Positions 61,504 to 64,000 of a stretch of DNA of 64,000 nt are shown one piece after another; positions within the stretch are counted from its first letter, which is position 1, and each line of letters opens with the position of its first letter. The notes beneath the pieces were generated by a model. The model was not told the DNA's origin and searched no databases. It saw nothing but the letters and a program-made list of their open reading frames with translations. A program made the position numbers and the translations under genes. Origin of the DNA: Hungatella hathewayi WAL-18680 (GTDB lineage: Bacteria; Bacillota; Clostridia; Lachnospirales; Lachnospiraceae). The stretch spans positions 997,731 through 1,061,730 of the forward strand of contig NZ_JH379028.1 in assembly GCF_000235505.1 (NCBI RefSeq), written 5' to 3'.

Positions 61504-62220
61504 ATGCTTTCTATCGCCATCTGCGACGACGCAAAAGAGGACAGAGATAAGTCCTGTCAGCTGATAAAAGAATATTTTAAGAAACGGGAGCGAGAGGTGG
61601 ACGTCTCCGTCTTTGAGGAAGCCGAAACGCTGTTGTCCGACGGCCGGGACTATGATTTATATCTTCTGGACGTCATCATGCCGGATATGAGCGGAATGCA
61701 GGCCGCTGAGCGGCTCTTAAAGCGCAGACGCAGACCGGTGATTGTGTTTATCACCTCGTCCCTGGAATCCGCCGTGGACGGATACCGGGTCAATGCCGCC
61801 GGATTTCTGTTAAAGCCCATTGAGGAGTCCAACTTCCGCGAAACCATCACCCGGGTGGAGGCCCAGTATCTGGCCCCGGAGGAACCCGCCATCGAAGTGC
61901 TTCACAACCGTGTCCCCGTGGCTCTTCCCCTGAAGCGGATCGCCTATCTGGAGAGCCGCCTGCACCAGGTGAACGTCGTTCTGGATGACGGGGAAATGCT
62001 GACGGTACACCAGAAACTCCAGGAGCTTCAGGAAAAACTGGAATCCCTGGACGGACAGTCCCGATTTCTGCGCTGCCACCAGAGCTATCTCATCAACCTT
62101 TCCCAGGTGAGCCGGATGGAAGCCGACTGCTTTGTCACGTTAAACGGCAGGCAGATTCCCATCTCCCGCAACAATTACAAGCAGAGCAAACACATGTATT
62201 ACCACTATCTGTTAAAATAA
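61504..62220 (+). CDS. LytTR-family response regulator
   Basis: The 238-residue protein has an N-terminal receiver (about 1-120, acidic pair Asp8-Asp9 in CDDAKED, phospho-Asp56 in LLDVIMPDMSG) and a C-terminal LytTR DNA-binding domain (about 130-236, with IAYLESRLHQVNVVL, FLRCHQSYLINL and IPISRNNYKQSK). It belongs to the AgrA/LytR class. The kinase gene follows 17 nt downstream. Direct repeats upstream suggest autoregulation and control of the divergent symporter. Confidence 0.94.
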   Translation: MLSIAICDDAKEDRDKSCQLIKEYFKKREREVDVSVFEEAETLLSDGRDYDLYLLDVIMPDMSGMQAAERLLKRRRRPVIVFITSSLESAVDGYRVNAAGFLLKPIEESNFRETITRVEAQYLAPEEPAIEVLHNRVPVALPLKRIAYLESRLHQVNVVLDDGEMLTVHQKLQELQEKLESLDGQSRFLRCHQSYLINLSQVSRMEADCFVTLNGRQIPISRNNYKQSKHMYYHYLLK

Positions 62221-62237
62221 TAACAAGCGAGGTTTCC

Positions 62238-63536
62238 ATGAACGATAACGCCTGTGCCGTATTTCTCAATCTGATTAATCTGGCCGTCCGCATGATGCCC
62301 ATCTTCCTCTGTCTGGAACCCAGGCAGAAGAACCGGGAAAATATTGCGGCGGTCTCCGTCTATCTGTGGGTGGTCATGATCTCCATGCAGTCCCTGTTTC
62401 ACATGAATGAGACCCAGTTTCTTCTGTTCAGCGGCGTCTTTTCCTGCCTGTTTTTTCTGGTGCTGCTCATCTTCTTTGACGGAAGTCTGTTAAAAAAGGC
62501 ATTTCTCTATCTCTCCGCCTGGCTTTTGGCCGCCCTGTCAAATTCTCTGAATGCGTTTGCCGCCTGGGTCCTGCGGGGCGCCGGAAATCTGACCTCTCTT
62601 CAAGTGGGCGTCATTGTATCCTTTCTGTCGGCCTGCAGTGTCTATCTGTTTGTCCGCTTTTGGCTGAAAGAGGTGACGGAACGCCTTTTCGCCCAGCTGA
62701 CCAGCCGCTCCTGCCTGCTGCTTCTGGGCTATCCGGCCGCCGCCCTGGCGATTATTCTGTACGGAACCTCCACCATTTTCTCCCCCGCCGTGCTGGCCGT
62801 AAGGGGCTTTCAGGATATCATTTTCTATCTCGCCCTCTGCGTCATGATACTGATTCTGTACGTGATGATACTGAGCAGCACCGCCGGCATTGTGACAAGG
62901 AGAAAGACCGAGGAGGAATTGAGTTTTGCCAGAAAACTGATCGACAGCCAGCGGGAGCGCTACAACCAGATGCTGGAGCATATGGAGCAGGTGCGCATCA
63001 TCCGCCACGATTTCCGCCACCACATCCACGCCCTGGAGCACATGGACCTGGATGCCCAGAAGCAGTACCTGGCCTACCTCCACCGCGAGATGGAGGAGAC
63101 CGCCGAGGAGTACTTCTGCGAAAACCGCGCTGTCAACGGCCTCTTACAGGAGAGCGCCGCCAAATGCCGCCAGAACGGAATCGATTTCCAAACCGAACTG
63201 GACATCTCCTCCCACATTCCCATCGACGACTTAACCCTGTGCATCGTCACCGGCAACTTAATCAACAACGCCATCGAAGCCTGCCTAAAACTCCCCTCCG
63301 CCCGCCACATCTCCTTCCGCGCCCGCTGGCTGGAGAACCACCTCCTGCTCCTGGTCGAAAACACCTACAACGGCCACCTCCACTTAGACCACGAAACCTT
63401 CCTCTCCACCAAACCCGATGGCGGCCTGGGCCTCCTAAGTGTCCGCCGCATCTTAAACCAGCCTGGGGATGAGTTCGACATTGACTACAATGATACGATG
63501 TTTACGGCTATGGTGAAGATTGGGGTGCGGGGATAG
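62238..63536 (+). CDS. AgrC-like GHKL sensor histidine kinase
   Basis: The 432-residue protein has about six membrane helices (about 8-215), a short coiled linker, an H-box with RIIRHDFRHH (likely phospho-His257), and a GHKL ATPase domain with NLINNAIEA and GGLGLLSVRR. This is the HPK10/AgrC layout, often used with peptide or small-molecule signals, yet no peptide precursor or AgrB-like gene is seen beside it. GAGG precedes the ATG. It forms a two-component pair with the LytTR regulator. A run of Pro/Arg-rich alternative frames over its 3' half reflects high GC only. Confidence 0.92.
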   Translation: MNDNACAVFLNLINLAVRMMPIFLCLEPRQKNRENIAAVSVYLWVVMISMQSLFHMNETQFLLFSGVFSCLFFLVLLIFFDGSLLKKAFLYLSAWLLAALSNSLNAFAAWVLRGAGNLTSLQVGVIVSFLSACSVYLFVRFWLKEVTERLFAQLTSRSCLLLLGYPAAALAIILYGTSTIFSPAVLAVRGFQDIIFYLALCVMILILYVMILSSTAGIVTRRKTEEELSFARKLIDSQRERYNQMLEHMEQVRIIRHDFRHHIHALEHMDLDAQKQYLAYLHREMEETAEEYFCENRAVNGLLQESAAKCRQNGIDFQTELDISSHIPIDDLTLCIVTGNLINNAIEACLKLPSARHISFRARWLENHLLLLVENTYNGHLHLDHETFLSTKPDGGLGLLSVRRILNQPGDEFDIDYNDTMFTAMVKIGVRG

Positions 63537-63547
63537 GTGACAAAATG

Positions 63548-64000
63548 TCATTTGTGCACCGATTCTTCCAACATTACGAGGTAACTATCTAAACGTTCAT
63601 TCACATATCCCGCAAATAACTTTTCCATGGCTCCTAGATTATGTTTTACTATGGTATTCATCAAAAGACATTGTAATAAGCAATACGGTCTGTAAATTTA
63701 ATATCAATCGGCGGATATCCGGCCTTCATTAACTCCAAATTTACAAGCAGCCGTCCTGTGCGGCCATTACCGTCGATAAAGGGATGAATACCTTCAAATT
63801 CTATATGAAACCGTGCAAGCCGGGGAATGATATGCTCTTTACTATTGTTATAGGACTCCAGCAGCTGCTCCATCTTCGGTTGAATAAGATACGGCTGTAC
63901 AGGCTCATGCTTTGCCCCCATAATTCTTACCGGAACCCTTCTATAAACACCCCGGTCCTCCCTTTTATCTGCCAGCACCAGATAATGAATCTGCTTTATA
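63548..64000 (-). pseudogene. Fic-domain protein, frameshifted and cut by the window edge
   Basis: The part in the window carries the Fic signature HPFIDGNGRTGR, so it belongs to the AMP-transferase (AMPylator) family that modifies Tyr, Ser or Thr of target proteins. The upstream frame (HYLVLADKREDRGVYRR) runs past the right edge, so the N-terminus is not visible. Reading on the minus strand, the frame stops after YYNVF at 63661. Removing one T in the T4 run (63663-63666 on the plus strand) restores DEYHSK, and removing one A in the next run (63644-63647) restores HNLGAMEKLFAGYVNERLDSYL and a stop at 63548, which is a normal Fic C-terminus. It is either a true pseudogene or hit by two homopolymer errors. 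Confidence 0.8.

Noticed and set aside
62660-63472. A second plus-strand frame of 270 codons within the sensor kinase gene
   Set aside because: It overlaps the GHKL kinase in another frame and reads as Pro/Arg-rich sequence without domains.
1-64000. CRISPR arrays, rRNA genes, insertion sequences with terminal repeats, prophage
   Set aside because: No spaced direct repeats, rRNA-like sequence, transposase genes or phage structural genes were seen.

Overview
The window looks like chromosomal DNA from a gut Firmicute of the Lachnospiraceae type (Clostridium cluster XIVa, Enterocloster/Hungatella-like). This rests on moderate GC content, strong AGGAGG ribosome binding sites, consensus sigma-A promoters, T-tailed terminators, and characteristic genes: DUF5688, CvfB, FatA-like thioesterase, YitT, MsmK, CdaR-like regulator and Cys-type sulfatases. 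The species cannot be fixed from the sequence alone. Most genes lie on the minus strand.

Left edge to 19.2 kb: a tyrosine recombinase with two gene remnants beside it; queA and a membrane-anchored protein; then tRNA-Arg(CCG) followed by a short accessory block with a PemK/MazF-like protein, a promoter-terminator unit that looks like a small RNA gene, and a RelA/SpoT-domain protein. Next come an MMPL transporter with its secreted coiled-coil partner, a DUF5688 protein, feoAB and uvrB. Between uvrB and the kinase operon is an AT-rich block with a Schlafen-type AlbA_2/ATPase protein, a DUF2971 protein and a DUF1016 remnant.

19.2 to 31.9 kb: one tightly coupled six-gene minus-strand operon. In transcription order it encodes a REC-GGDEF-EAL-REC-GGDEF protein, a soluble hybrid kinase with two receivers, a stand-alone HPt protein, a sugar-type solute-binding lipoprotein, a dCache-PAS hybrid kinase and a BvgS-like hybrid kinase with two periplasmic-binding domains. 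This is the most striking system in the window: a self-contained phosphorelay joined to c-di-GMP turnover and to extracellular ligand capture.

32 to 48.7 kb: threonine aldolase; class Ia ribonucleotide reductase (nrdA, nrdB) with a 138-nt structured element between the two genes; an AraC-GyrI regulator; a TraX-like protein; then a carbohydrate locus. That locus holds a GH112 phosphorylase (split by a one-base frameshift), MalG/MalF-type permeases and a binding lipoprotein on the minus strand, and two Cys-type sulfatases plus an AraC regulator on the plus strand. The set suggests use of sulfated host glycans with galactosyl-HexNAc cores, such as mucin. The ATPase is missing here but may be supplied by msmK at 54-55 kb.

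48.8 to 64 kb: a cell-envelope block (ctpA-type S41 protease, M23 murein hydrolase activator, ftsX, ftsE), a CdaR-like regulator, msmK, two YitT proteins, a methyltransferase, CvfB, an acyl-ACP thioesterase, a sodium:solute symporter divergent from a LytTR response regulator/GHKL kinase pair with candidate LytTR boxes between them, and a frameshifted fic gene running off the right edge. Four single-base frameshifts in three genes (GH112, M23, fic), three of them in or beside homopolymer runs, raise the question of base-calling errors versus true decay. All positions were counted by hand from the sequence; no database search was run.
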